Positions 8,880 to 19,353 of a stretch of 64,000 bases of DNA are shown one piece after another. A program made the translations under genes and the position numbers. This stretch comes from Pedobacter ginsengisoli (GTDB taxonomy: Bacteria > Bacteroidota > Bacteroidia > Sphingobacteriales > Sphingobacteriaceae). The first letter of the stretch is position 1. Each line of letters opens with the position of its first letter. Below the pieces are notes generated by a model, which was not told the origin of the DNA, ran no database searches, and saw only the letters and a program-made list of their open reading frames with translations. The DNA is taken from assembly GCF_030244015.1 (NCBI RefSeq), contig NZ_JASSYX010000003.1, forward strand, positions 310,001 through 374,000, given 5' to 3'.

Positions 8880-9457
8880 AAAACACTGCCTTTAACTCTG
8901 ATAATAATTTCGATGCTTTGTATCCGGAACATATCCGGCAGCTGTCCATGAAACATTGGACACCTTTGAATGTTGCAATTAAAGCAGCTGATTTTTTGGC
9001 CGCGCCCCAAGTCAGGATTTTAGATATTGGAAGCGGGGCTGGCAAATTTTGTCTTGCGGCAGCTTATCACCATTCTGATATTCTCTTCTGCGGTGTGGAA
9101 CAAAGGCAGGAGCTAGTTCATCAGGCAGAAAAAATACAGCAAAAAACACAGATCAGCAATGCCCGGTTTACCCATGCCAATATTACCGAAGTTAATTTTA
9201 AGGAGTTTGACCACTTTTATTACTACAATTCTTTTTTTGAAAATATTGATGTACAGAACGCTATTGACGACACTATTGAAATTTCGATGGATCTTTACCG
9301 ATACTACATTCAATATCTTTTTGTGGCCCTTCAGCAGAAATGCGCAGGAACCAAACTGGTTACCTTTCAAAGTTTGGAACAGGAAATCCCACCAAATTAT
9401 AAGCTTGTTGGTACTGCCTATGGTAAATTGTTGAAGATGTGGATTAAAGAATCCTGA
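8876..9457 (+). CDS. Class I SAM-dependent methyltransferase, copy 1
   Basis: A 193-residue Rossmann-fold methyltransferase. Motif I is ILDIGSGAGKF (about residues 43-53), then GVEQR where an acidic residue would bind the SAM ribose, and HFYYYNSFFEN in the motif IV region. The last resembles the NNF-type motif of DOT1-like enzymes, an inference only. The substrate is unknown. It overlaps the SulP stop by 4 nt and is followed 5 nt later by a paralogue with the same organisation, so all three genes are probably one transcript. Confidence 0.8.
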   Translation: MKNTAFNSDNNFDALYPEHIRQLSMKHWTPLNVAIKAADFLAAPQVRILDIGSGAGKFCLAAAYHHSDILFCGVEQRQELVHQAEKIQQKTQISNARFTHANITEVNFKEFDHFYYYNSFFENIDVQNAIDDTIEISMDLYRYYIQYLFVALQQKCAGTKLVTFQSLEQEIPPNYKLVGTAYGKLLKMWIKES

Positions 9458-9462
9458 AGGTT

Positions 9463-10056
9463 ATGAAGGAACAGTTTACAGATTTATTCCGTTTTGAGGA
9501 GGATTTGGTTTTTGACGATTTGTATCCCAGGAATATCAAGAATTTGTCCCAGTTGCACTGGACACCTTTAAATATTGCGCAGATGGCTGCTGATTTCCTG
9601 TCTGAACCGAATACTAAAATTCTTGATATTGGAAGTGGCGTTGGAAAGTTCTGCATTACGGCCGGCTTTTATAATCCCCAAAGCTGTTTCCACGGGATAG
9701 AGCAGCGCCAGGATTTATTTTTGTTTGCCAAGCTGGCAAAAAACAAGATTGGCTTGTCGAATGTAGAATTTATTCACGGAAATTTAACGGATCTGGACTT
9801 CGACAACTATGATCATTTCTATTTCTTCAATTCATTCTATGAAAATCTACATCCGGAAAACAGCATTGACAAGAACATAGAAATCACCGCCGATCTCTAT
9901 GACTATTACACTACATTTTTATTTGATAAACTTGACCGGAAACCATCGGGAACGAAACTCGTCACTTATCATGGAGCCAAAGAACAGGTTCCTTCAAGCT
10001 ACACCCTCATAGACGGTTCCAAGCACTGGGCTTTAAAAATGTGGATGAAGAGGTGA
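9463..10056 (+). CDS. Class I SAM-dependent methyltransferase, copy 2
   Basis: Paralogue of the preceding gene, with about half of the residues identical by eye. Shared landmarks are LYP..I..LS..HWTPLN, ILDIGSGVGKFC, GIEQRQDL, HFYFFNSFYEN and GTKLVT. Length 197 aa. The pair arose by tandem duplication but has diverged considerably, so the two copies probably have different substrates or form a heterodimer (inference). The 3' end faces the GH30 gene with only 5 nt between them and no terminator visible. Confidence 0.8.
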   Translation: MKEQFTDLFRFEEDLVFDDLYPRNIKNLSQLHWTPLNIAQMAADFLSEPNTKILDIGSGVGKFCITAGFYNPQSCFHGIEQRQDLFLFAKLAKNKIGLSNVEFIHGNLTDLDFDNYDHFYFFNSFYENLHPENSIDKNIEITADLYDYYTTFLFDKLDRKPSGTKLVTYHGAKEQVPSSYTLIDGSKHWALKMWMKR

Positions 10057-10061
10057 TATGC

Positions 10062-11651
10062 TTATAAGGAGTCAATCACAATCGTAGAAATGGAACGTGC
10101 AGGGAGGGAAATGAGCTGCGTATATTCCTTTAGCATTTCCGGTTTCATATTCATGTCATCTGCAGCCGTAGTCAGGTATCTGGTTGCCAGGCCGTACCTC
10201 TTCTTTGCGTTGCCGATATCGAGCCTGACCTTCACATCCCTGGTTCCGTAGTTTGTACCCACTACTACCATTTTATTATCCTTGTCCATGTAAGCAGAGA
10301 CCATTAAATTCTTTTCTTCAGCTTTGCTGCTGCTCATGGTGTTTCCGGTCAGTAGCCGGGTCATTCCCGGTCTGATGAACCGGCTGTAATGCCCCAATGC
10401 CCACAAATTTTTAGTAACGCTGAATGTCCCGTTCTTAAAATCCGCATCAGGCTGAAGTGCAATCAGATAATACCTGGTATTAAACGCATCAGATCCGGGT
10501 TCATAGGCATTCCAAAATTGCCAGGCCGCAGCATTTCCAATGGTGAGGTCGGTATGGATCACTTTAGATAGAAACAGGGCACAATCCATACTGCTCCTGC
10601 GGTCCTTTGACCCTTCTCTAAAGCCATCCCCAAGCATAGAATATTCAGATTGCCAATAGTTCAGCCCATAAGATTTTACGGCATCGGCAAGCTGTTTTCT
10701 GGTATCCAGCAACACCCTATCATTAGCTTCTGTAAAATAACTATGCCCGGCTATCAGCTTTGGCACATGCTTCAGATCGCCGATATACATTGGACTTTTC
10801 GGATCAAAGAAGGTCTGGATCTGTTTGGATGCTGCACCCTGGTCGCCATAGAGGTAAGTCAGCTTGCCCGCTTCTGTCACCAGTATCTTGCTTTTCAGCC
10901 GGCCTTCTGCCAAAGCGGTATTTAAGGCTTTTGTGACTTTGTAGATCTCTTCATTTGTCCAGGGACTTCCTTCCTGATCTGCTTCTTTATACTTGCGCGA
11001 CCAGTCCCACTGCGGTTCATTTACGGGACTTATATAAGCAAAACACAGACCCTCCTGATCAAAATGTTTGATCACAGCAGCCAAAAAACCGGCATATGCC
11101 TCATAAGAATCTTCACGAAGATTTGACCTGTAATCTTTTTCAGTCTTAAAACCAAGACCATTTTTGGTGAATTGTACCGGTGGTGAATTTGAAAAAGCGA
11201 TCAGTGTTTCGACACCATGGTCTTTTGCTTTTTGTAAAAAGAAACGGTGACCTGTCTGTTTGGTCCAGTCATACGTCCCGTCAGGGTTCAGAAAAGAATC
11301 GGACCTTTTTCTAAAATCCTTAATACCACTGCTATCGCCCTGCTCCAATGTACCGGCGCCAATGTTAAATCTCCAGGCAGAAAGACCAATCCCTTCAGGC
11401 TGCCCTTTGCTGTCAAATTTTCTGCTGAAAAGCAGACTGGCGATCTTTTCCTTTTTTTCAGCGGGCCAGTATTTACCGATACCTTCAGAGAACCAGCAGC
11501 CTGAAGAACCAAAATTGTCTATAGTCTGTGCTTTTCTATCCGGATAGATGTGGATTGTAATAATGGTATCTTTCAATGATGCGCCGTTTGTCAGCAGGAC
11601 ATTGCCCATGCACAGGACAAACAAGCAAATCACGCTTATATTTTTGCGCAT
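10062..11651 (-). CDS. Secreted GH30-family glycoside hydrolase
   Basis: A 529-residue enzyme with a signal peptide (about residues 1-24) and a (beta/alpha)8 barrel. The GH30-like opening is TIDNFGSSGCWFSEGIG (43-59). The acid/base Glu212 lies in SPVNEPQWDWS and the probable nucleophile Glu336 in YWQSEYSML. A C-terminal beta domain follows (about 420-529). GH30 enzymes retain configuration and cleave beta-1,6-glucan, beta-1,6-galactan, xylan or glucosylceramide; the subfamily is not evident by eye. Its ATG overlaps the phoX stop (TGATG), so it is translated together with the phosphatase. Confidence 0.85.
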   Translation of the reverse strand: MRKNISVICLFVLCMGNVLLTNGASLKDTIITIHIYPDRKAQTIDNFGSSGCWFSEGIGKYWPAEKKEKIASLLFSRKFDSKGQPEGIGLSAWRFNIGAGTLEQGDSSGIKDFRKRSDSFLNPDGTYDWTKQTGHRFFLQKAKDHGVETLIAFSNSPPVQFTKNGLGFKTEKDYRSNLREDSYEAYAGFLAAVIKHFDQEGLCFAYISPVNEPQWDWSRKYKEADQEGSPWTNEEIYKVTKALNTALAEGRLKSKILVTEAGKLTYLYGDQGAASKQIQTFFDPKSPMYIGDLKHVPKLIAGHSYFTEANDRVLLDTRKQLADAVKSYGLNYWQSEYSMLGDGFREGSKDRRSSMDCALFLSKVIHTDLTIGNAAAWQFWNAYEPGSDAFNTRYYLIALQPDADFKNGTFSVTKNLWALGHYSRFIRPGMTRLLTGNTMSSSKAEEKNLMVSAYMDKDNKMVVVGTNYGTRDVKVRLDIGNAKKRYGLATRYLTTAADDMNMKPEMLKEYTQLISLPARSISTIVIDSL

Positions 11652-13066
11652 CAGATCTTACTGTTTTTTATATTTTTCCAGGGGCCGGTAATCGCAAGGG
11701 TCAGCCCGGGAGACTGGATATTTATAAAAAGTGTATTTCCTGAAGGAGAAAATACAGGACCCGCAAATTCTGAGTTGCGGTATCCGATATTTTTCGCAAT
11801 GACATAAGTTTTTCCCTGCGGCGTGATTCCTATAATCCTCGGATCTTTCTTATCCTCACAGATGATCACGTCACCCCATGGTGAAATGGTAAGGTTGTCA
11901 CAATTCTGGAAAGTTTCAATATCATTAGGTTCCAAAAACAATTCCAGCAGGCCGGGTTCATCGTTCTCGCCGGGCTGTCCTTCAAACTTGCTTGGTATAT
12001 ATTTAAAAATTTGTCCCTTCCTGTTTTTACCGCCATCTGTACAGGCAAAAAACAATTCGTTCTTACCATACCAGATTCCTTCACCTCTGGAAAATCTGGC
12101 AGCACCCAATTTAAACCCCCTTAATCTCAAGTCGCTGTCAGGCGCTTCAACGTCATCCAGGTCTATCCATTTAACTTCAAAGGATTTCTTGTCGGGGAAG
12201 CGCTCAGTGGTTAGCGTTTCATAGTTGCGGGTATCTGCGCTTTCCCATTCCTTGATGGCAAGGCATTGCAGTTTCCCCCCATTTTGCAGTTTACCATAAG
12301 CATTTGGAAGGTACCTGTAAAAAAGGCTGTCTCCTTCGTCTTCAGTTTGATAGACGATCCCTGTTTTGGGCTGAACAGTAACCGCTTCATGCGTAAACCT
12401 GCCCATTGCCTTTATTGGATGGGGATCAGCGATACCGATCTTGTCTGTTGCTGGTACTTCGAAGTTAAAACCATGATCTTTCTCCAGACTGCTTCCTTCC
12501 TTACCGGTCTTCAGACTGCTTTCCTCGCAGGTGATCCATGACTTCCAGGGCGTAATGCCTCCGGCACAGTTTCTGACCGTTCCGATTAGGCTCAGATATT
12601 GTGACTCTACTTTTTGTGTTTTTTCGTTATAGACCAAAGTGGTTGTACCGCCTACGCAGGTATCCTCACCTTTACCAAAATCATAGATCTTGTCTTTATT
12701 GATCTTATGGAGCAACTCATTGTCTTTTCCAAAAGGACCAAGCAGGTCTGCGCCGGGACTATTTTCATGGTTCCTGATCAATATGGTTTTTCCGGCATGC
12801 GAAAAAGAGCCCATTCCATCATACATGCCGGGCATTAACAAGCCATCATTCATCAGATCTCCTTTATTAGAAATGATCCTGGCCGTAAACCCTTTAGGAA
12901 GACTAAGCGCATCGCCCTCCTTATAAAAAAGCGGGCCGAAACCAACTCCTGGCTCCATGCCAGCAAACAGGTCCATTGCTGCATTTGCCGCATAATTATT
13001 CAACCCGATAAAGCCTAAGCTTACAAGGCTGGTATTTCTGATAAAATTTCTTCTTGAATTGTCCAT
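11651..13066 (-). CDS. phoX: PhoX-family alkaline phosphatase (DUF839), Tat-exported
   Basis: A 471-residue protein with a twin-arginine signal (SRRNFIRNTSLVSLGF, residues 4-19) and the PhoX beta-propeller pattern. Signatures include RNHENSPG, NCAGGITPWKSWITCEES and HEAVTVQPKTGIVYQTEDEGDSLFY. PhoX enzymes use Fe3+ and Ca2+ and release phosphate from organic esters in the periplasm or outside the cell. It is the first gene of a two-gene operon with GH30. Two TTAATA repeats, 11 bp apart, lie 25-41 nt upstream and suggest phosphate-starvation control. The promoter would leave almost no 5' leader, so the start should be treated with some care. Confidence 0.88.
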   Translation of the reverse strand: MDNSRRNFIRNTSLVSLGFIGLNNYAANAAMDLFAGMEPGVGFGPLFYKEGDALSLPKGFTARIISNKGDLMNDGLLMPGMYDGMGSFSHAGKTILIRNHENSPGADLLGPFGKDNELLHKINKDKIYDFGKGEDTCVGGTTTLVYNEKTQKVESQYLSLIGTVRNCAGGITPWKSWITCEESSLKTGKEGSSLEKDHGFNFEVPATDKIGIADPHPIKAMGRFTHEAVTVQPKTGIVYQTEDEGDSLFYRYLPNAYGKLQNGGKLQCLAIKEWESADTRNYETLTTERFPDKKSFEVKWIDLDDVEAPDSDLRLRGFKLGAARFSRGEGIWYGKNELFFACTDGGKNRKGQIFKYIPSKFEGQPGENDEPGLLELFLEPNDIETFQNCDNLTISPWGDVIICEDKKDPRIIGITPQGKTYVIAKNIGYRNSEFAGPVFSPSGNTLFINIQSPGLTLAITGPWKNIKNSKI

Positions 13067-13073
13067 ATGGATA

Positions 13074-13107
13074 TAAAACTAGCTATCTGATATTAAGTTA
13101 GTATTAA
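13074..13107 (-). promoter_or_regulatory. Pho-box-like repeats and -7-like element of phoX
   Basis: On the minus strand TTAATA (13107-13102) is repeated at 13096-13091, an exact 11-bp period, matching the PhoP-type half-site TT(A/T/C)A(C/T)A. Nine bases later comes TAGTTTTA (13081-13074), one mismatch from the Bacteroidota -7 element TAnnTTTG. The same 9-nt spacing occurs at the 60.6 kb TonB receptor promoter. The half-sites are AT-rich, so chance occurrence is possible. Confidence 0.45.
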
Positions 13108-13121
13108 TTTCGATAAAAGGT

Positions 13122-13151
13122 CAATAAAAAAGCACCTCAGAGGAGGTGCTT
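13122..13151 (-). terminator. Rho-independent terminator of gyrB
   Basis: Inverted repeat AAGCACCTC (13130-13138) / GAGGTGCTT (13143-13151) with a 4-nt loop, followed on the minus strand by a T-rich run. It lies about 30 bp after the gyrB stop. Confidence 0.85.
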
Positions 13152-13180
13152 TCAATTATAATGGACGGCGCTACCGGCTA

Positions 13181-15253
<2,073 letters not shown>

Positions 15254-15276
15254 TTAGGATACTAAATTTGAAATTT

Positions 15277-15284
15277 TATATTTG
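15277..15284 (+). promoter_or_regulatory. Promoter -7 element of the OmpH-like gene
   Basis: TATATTTG matches the Bacteroidota -7 consensus TAnnTTTG exactly and lies about 80 nt upstream of the ATG at 15363. The -33 element is weak (TTTAG near 15253). Confidence 0.55.
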
Positions 15285-15362
15285 TGGCAAAGAGTGCTGA
15301 TTTATACCTCTTTTCTGCATTATAAAAAGCAAAAATAAAAACAGGATCAATATCAATAGACG

Positions 15363-15947
15363 ATGAAAACAACAACAAAATTAGGCAGTTTAGCTGCTGC
15401 GGTAGCGATAGTTTCTGTAATGGCATCTTGCCAGGACAAAGAGAAAACTACTACGGCTCCAAAAACAGGCACTGCGACGGTGAGCAATGAAGAGAAGATC
15501 GTTTATGTAAATTCGGATTCATTATTGAATAAGTACCAGTACTTCAAGGACCTGAAGACAAAAATGGAAACAAAAGCAAATGCCGCGCAAAAAGACATGG
15601 CTTCAAAAGGTCAGGCATTTCAGCGTGAAGTAGCCCAGTACCAGGCACAGCAGAACACACTTCCTGCAGACCAGAGAGCTGCCACTGAAGAAAGACTGGC
15701 CCGTAAACAGCAGGAACTGCAGGCTTATCAGCAAAATGCCAGTGCAGCGCTTCAAAATGAGCAAAATTCGGAAAACGTAAAGCTTTACGATAAAATCGCA
15801 GATTACCTGAAAGAATATTCTAAAAAGAAAGGCTATAAAATGGTCCTTACTTATTCTAAAGGAAACAGCGCGATCTTATTTGCTGATGAAAGCCTGGATG
15901 TGACAAGCGAAGTTATTGTTGGCCTGAATGAGGCGATTAAAAAATGA
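15363..15947 (+). CDS. OmpH/Skp-like periplasmic chaperone lipoprotein
   Basis: A 194-residue lipoprotein precursor with lipobox VMASC (Cys23). It is followed by EEKIVYVNSDSLLNKYQYFKD, the typical start of the OmpH fold, and a long Gln/Ala-rich coiled coil (about residues 70-150). Skp/OmpH proteins hold unfolded outer-membrane proteins in the periplasm. Unlike E. coli Skp, this member is predicted to be lipid-anchored. It is monocistronic, with its own promoter and a strong terminator. Confidence 0.85.
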   Translation: MKTTTKLGSLAAAVAIVSVMASCQDKEKTTTAPKTGTATVSNEEKIVYVNSDSLLNKYQYFKDLKTKMETKANAAQKDMASKGQAFQREVAQYQAQQNTLPADQRAATEERLARKQQELQAYQQNASAALQNEQNSENVKLYDKIADYLKEYSKKKGYKMVLTYSKGNSAILFADESLDVTSEVIVGLNEAIKK

Positions 15948-15967
15948 TTCTTTTTAATTTTAAGTGT

Positions 15968-15996
15968 AGGCCGGAATTGATTTCCGGCCTTTTTTA
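15968..15996 (+). terminator. Rho-independent terminator
   Basis: Stem AGGCCGGAA (15968-15976) / TTCCGGCCT (15982-15990), 5-nt loop, then a T run. It ends the OmpH-like gene. Confidence 0.9.
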
Positions 15997-16043
15997 TTTA
16001 ACGTATTTATTCTGCATTTGCAAATCCCTTGCAGGAATGACCG

Positions 16044-16098
16044 GCTGCACGGTAACATGTCCGGCACTGGTAACGTCTAATGCACTGGTAACGTTTAA
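16044..16098 (+). repeat. Three imperfect direct repeats upstream of the EcsC gene
   Basis: GCACTGGTAACGTCTAA (16064-16080) and GCACTGGTAACGTTTAA (16082-16098) differ at one base and are 18 bp apart. A weaker copy, GCACGGTAACATGT, begins near 16047. The array ends 19 nt before the EcsC start codon. It may be an operator array or a small tandem duplication. Confidence 0.6.
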
Positions 16099-16117
16099 AA
16101 CATAAACACATACAAGC

Positions 16118-16840
16118 ATGGGCTACACGGAAAAAGTAATGATTGAACTCGAATTCTGGAAAAGGGACATTCTGGAAAAACCTTCCATGGTAGACAAGCT
16201 GACCAGCAAGGTCCAGAAGAAGATCAACAGCTATATTCCTGACAAGGTGCACAGCGCCATTACCGCTGCCATCAAGACAATGGTACAGACCGTGCTGTAC
16301 GGCTCCACTTATACCACTTCTGCTATACCACCTCCGGAAATGAGCCTGATCCACCGCGAAGCACTGGTAAAGGAAAAGATAGAAAGCTATGGTAAGACCG
16401 GGGCTGCTGAAGGTGGCATAACCGGGGCCGGTGGCTTTTTAATGAGCCTGGCTGATTTCCCCCTCCTGATCGGCATTAAAATGAAACTGCTCTTTGAGAT
16501 TGCTTCGCTCTACGGATTTGATGTTAAAGATTTTCGTGAACGTTTGTATATCCTGCATATCTTTCAGCTTGCTTTTTCCAGTCAGGAAGGTGGTGCCAAA
16601 GTATTTCATAAGCTGGAAAACTGGAAAAACCAATCGCTTTTGCTGCCCGATGACGCTGAACATTTCGACTGGCTTAGTTTTCAGCAGGAATACCGTGACT
16701 ATATAGACATTGCCAAACTCGCTCAGATGCTTCCCGTTGTCGGCGCAGCAGTCGGCGCCGTGGCCAATTATCAGCTGATCAAAAAATTGGGGAAAACTGC
16801 CATGCAGGCGTACAGGATGCGTATACTGGAAAAAAACTAA
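16118..16840 (+). CDS. EcsC family protein
   Basis: A 240-residue protein with the EcsC-domain pattern: Trp-containing N-terminal helix, Tyr/Ile-rich middle, a Gly-rich segment GAAEGGITGAGGFLMSLADFPLLIGIKMKLL (about 90-120) and a C-terminal hydrophobic segment LPVVGAAVGAVANY. Bacillus EcsC is linked to an ABC transporter, but standalone members have no established function. No transporter lies nearby. The stop codon interlocks with that of the convergent S4 gene (4-nt overlap). Confidence 0.8.
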   Translation: MGYTEKVMIELEFWKRDILEKPSMVDKLTSKVQKKINSYIPDKVHSAITAAIKTMVQTVLYGSTYTTSAIPPPEMSLIHREALVKEKIESYGKTGAAEGGITGAGGFLMSLADFPLLIGIKMKLLFEIASLYGFDVKDFRERLYILHIFQLAFSSQEGGAKVFHKLENWKNQSLLLPDDAEHFDWLSFQQEYRDYIDIAKLAQMLPVVGAAVGAVANYQLIKKLGKTAMQAYRMRILEKN

Positions 16841-17238
16841 TCCTCTTTCTCAAACATCCCGCCGATCAGGTCATCGGTCTCCCGCCTGTCTTTTTTGGTT
16901 GGCCGTCCTGTACCACGGTCCCTTTTTAGGGATGGGGCATGAAACATGGATTTAAAGGCATGCGTTTCTTCTACAGGAGTGATGTCTTTGTATTTGGTGA
17001 CCGCTATTTTAGATTCCACCCTGTTGTAAAGCAGCTCTACTACCTCTATCACTTTTTTTTCTATCCCTTTTGAAACCTGATAAACATCACCGGGCTTAAC
17101 GATAGCCGATGCCTTGATGTTCTGACCCTTCAGTTTGACGCGACCTGCCTTGCAGGCCTCTGTAGCCAGGCTCCTGGTTTTAAATAACCTGATGGCCCAT
17201 AAGTATTTATCGATCCGTAGCTTTTCCTGTTCATTCAT
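16837..17238 (-). CDS. S4-domain RNA-binding protein (Hsp15-like)
   Basis: A 133-residue basic protein. The S4 domain spans about residues 6-70 (IDKYLWAIRLFKTRSLATEACKAGRVKLKG...KPGDVYQV), and the C-terminal tail is lysine/arginine-rich. It resembles Hsp15 (HslR), which binds stalled 50S subunits carrying nascent chains. The start MNEQEKLRIDKYLW was chosen over an upstream in-frame ATG because the latter adds a non-conserved hydrophobic stretch. The 3' end overlaps the convergent ecsC-like gene by 4 nt. Confidence 0.85.
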   Translation of the reverse strand: MNEQEKLRIDKYLWAIRLFKTRSLATEACKAGRVKLKGQNIKASAIVKPGDVYQVSKGIEKKVIEVVELLYNRVESKIAVTKYKDITPVEETHAFKSMFHAPSLKRDRGTGRPTKKDRRETDDLIGGMFEKED

Positions 17239-17375
17239 AAAAAAACAAAAATACGGAAGAACCCGCATTAATTTTCAATTCGGGTTGTCTTCAGGCAAAA
17301 AAAGAATAATTATCTGCCGAAAACACCGCCCGGTAACATAAAATTGATTTATTTTGTCAAAAATTATTTGATAAC

Positions 17376-18194
17376 ATGATAGCAGAATTAAAAAAGTTAG
17401 TAGAAGCCGCTTGGGACGACAGAACTTTATTAGACTATAATGAACATTGTGAAGCCATCGAGACCGTAATCATGCAGCTCGACAAAGGCGAAATACGTGT
17501 AGCTGAGCCTATACTCAATTCATGGGGTGTAAATGAATGGATTAAAAAAGCTGTGATCCTTTATTTTCCGATCAGAGATATGAAAGTTACGGAGGTTGGC
17601 CCTTTTGTGTTTCATGACAAAATGAAACTGAAAACCAATTATAAGGAACTGGGTGTCCGGGTTGTTCCGGGAGCAAGTGCCCGCTATGGTGCCTATTTAT
17701 CAAAAGGGGTGATTATGATGCCTTCTTATGTAAACATAGGCGCTTATGTGGACGAGGGCACTATGGTTGATACATGGGCCACGGTTGGTTCCTGCGCCCA
17801 AATCGGTAAGCATGTACACTTGAGCGGTGGTGTAGGTATTGGCGGCGTGCTGGAGCCTATTCAGGCCGCTCCAGTCATTATTGAAGACAATTGTTTTCTG
17901 GGATCAAGAGCCATTGTGGTTGAGGGTGTCCGTGTAGAAAAAGAAGCGGTGTTGGGTGCAAATGTAGTATTGACAGCCTCTACAAAGATCATTGACGTAA
18001 CCGGTCCAACTCCCGTTGAATACAAAGGGCTGGTTCCGGCACGTTCAGTTGTAATTCCAGGAAGCTATGCTAAAAAGTTCCCTGCTGGTGAATATCATGT
18101 TCCATGTGCTTTGATTATCGGGAAACGTAAAGAATCTACAGACAAAAAGACTTCTCTTAATGATGCACTAAGAGAAAACAATGTAGCAGTATAA
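17376..18194 (+). CDS. dapD: 2,3,4,5-tetrahydropyridine-2,6-dicarboxylate N-succinyltransferase
   Basis: Cytoplasmic enzyme of the succinylase branch of lysine/meso-DAP synthesis, which supplies peptidoglycan. Length 272 aa, typical for DapD. A helical N-terminus precedes a left-handed beta-helix with hexapeptide repeats (about 100-230), including GVIMMPSYVNIGAYVDEG, TMVDTWATVGSCAQIG and GGVGIGGVLEP. The C-terminus ends with the family YHVPCALIIGKR segment. The glycosyltransferase start follows 5 nt later, so the two are probably co-transcribed. Confidence 0.96.
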   Translation: MIAELKKLVEAAWDDRTLLDYNEHCEAIETVIMQLDKGEIRVAEPILNSWGVNEWIKKAVILYFPIRDMKVTEVGPFVFHDKMKLKTNYKELGVRVVPGASARYGAYLSKGVIMMPSYVNIGAYVDEGTMVDTWATVGSCAQIGKHVHLSGGVGIGGVLEPIQAAPVIIEDNCFLGSRAIVVEGVRVEKEAVLGANVVLTASTKIIDVTGPTPVEYKGLVPARSVVIPGSYAKKFPAGEYHVPCALIIGKRKESTDKKTSLNDALRENNVAV

Positions 18195-18199
18195 ATATA

Positions 18200-19330
18200 A
18201 TGAAGATTGGTTTTGATGGAAAAAGAGCCGCAAATAATTTAACCGGACTGGGAAATTATAGTCGCTCGCTGATCGCCGGCCTGGCACGTCTTTTCCCTCA
18301 AAACCAATATTTCGTTTATACCCAACGCATTAAAAACAGACCGCAGATCAGCAACTTTTTTTCCGGGCGCAACATTACAGTCAGAATGCCCGACCGCAAC
18401 AGCCTGTTCTGGCGGACGATAGGGATCAGAAAACAACTGATTAATGACCGGATTGAACTGTACCATGGCCTAAGTCATGAAATCCCCCTCAATTTAAGGT
18501 TATCCGGCATCCCTGCCGTGGTGACCATTCATGACCTCATCTTTTTGAAGTTCCCCCAATATTATGGGATCATCGACCGGTTTATCTATAAGCAAAAATG
18601 CAGACACGCCTGTAAACAGGCAGACAGGATCGTTGCAATCAGCGAATGCACCAAAAAGGACATCATCACTTTTTTTGACATTGACCCGAAAAAAATTGAT
18701 GTGGTCTATCAAAGTTGTGATGATATTTTCAGGGCTTCTGCTTCTGATGAAAAAAAGGCAATGGTACGTCAGAAGTTTCAGTTGCCGGAAAAATATCTGC
18801 TCAATGTGGGTACGATTGAGCCCCGGAAAAATCTCCTGACCCTTATCAGGGCATTGCCTTATATCAGTGAAACCCATAAACTGGTCGTAGTCGGTAAAGC
18901 TACCTCTTATGCCGGTCTTGTTAAAAAGGAAATAGACCGGCTTGGCCTGAACTCCCGCGTGGCATTTCTTCGTGACGTTGCTTTTGATGAGCTTCCTTCA
19001 ATTTACCAGATGGCAGATATTTTCATCTATCCATCTGAATATGAGGGATTCGGAATTCCTGTAATAGAAGCGCTGTATTCAGGCGTACCCGCAATCGCCG
19101 CCAAGGGTTCCTGTCTGGAAGAAGCAGGCGGGCCTGATAGCATTTATGTTGATCCAATGGATCATATTGGTTTTGCAAATGCAGTAGACCGTGTCCTGCA
19201 TGATCCTGGCCTTGCAAAGCAAATGAAAAGCAGTGGACTTTCCTATATCGGGATTTTTGAACAGGAATTGCTGAGCCGAAAAATGATGGATGTGTATGCA
19301 AAGGCAGTTGCTCCGTATACTAAATCGTAA
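18200..19330 (+). CDS. GT4-type glycosyltransferase
   Basis: A 376-residue GT-B fold enzyme. The N-terminal half has GLGNYSRSLIAGLA, and the nucleotide-sugar half has NVGTIEPRKNLLTLI (about 215-230) and the donor-binding YPSEYEGFGIPVIEAL (about 276-291, with the E-x7-E motif). Such enzymes build cell-surface polysaccharides or glycolipids; the acceptor cannot be inferred. It sits between dapD and the tsaC-type gene rather than in a polysaccharide cluster. Confidence 0.88.
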   Translation: MKIGFDGKRAANNLTGLGNYSRSLIAGLARLFPQNQYFVYTQRIKNRPQISNFFSGRNITVRMPDRNSLFWRTIGIRKQLINDRIELYHGLSHEIPLNLRLSGIPAVVTIHDLIFLKFPQYYGIIDRFIYKQKCRHACKQADRIVAISECTKKDIITFFDIDPKKIDVVYQSCDDIFRASASDEKKAMVRQKFQLPEKYLLNVGTIEPRKNLLTLIRALPYISETHKLVVVGKATSYAGLVKKEIDRLGLNSRVAFLRDVAFDELPSIYQMADIFIYPSEYEGFGIPVIEALYSGVPAIAAKGSCLEEAGGPDSIYVDPMDHIGFANAVDRVLHDPGLAKQMKSSGLSYIGIFEQELLSRKMMDVYAKAVAPYTKS

Positions 19331-19353
19331 ACTGATCACATTAAAGAATCAAT

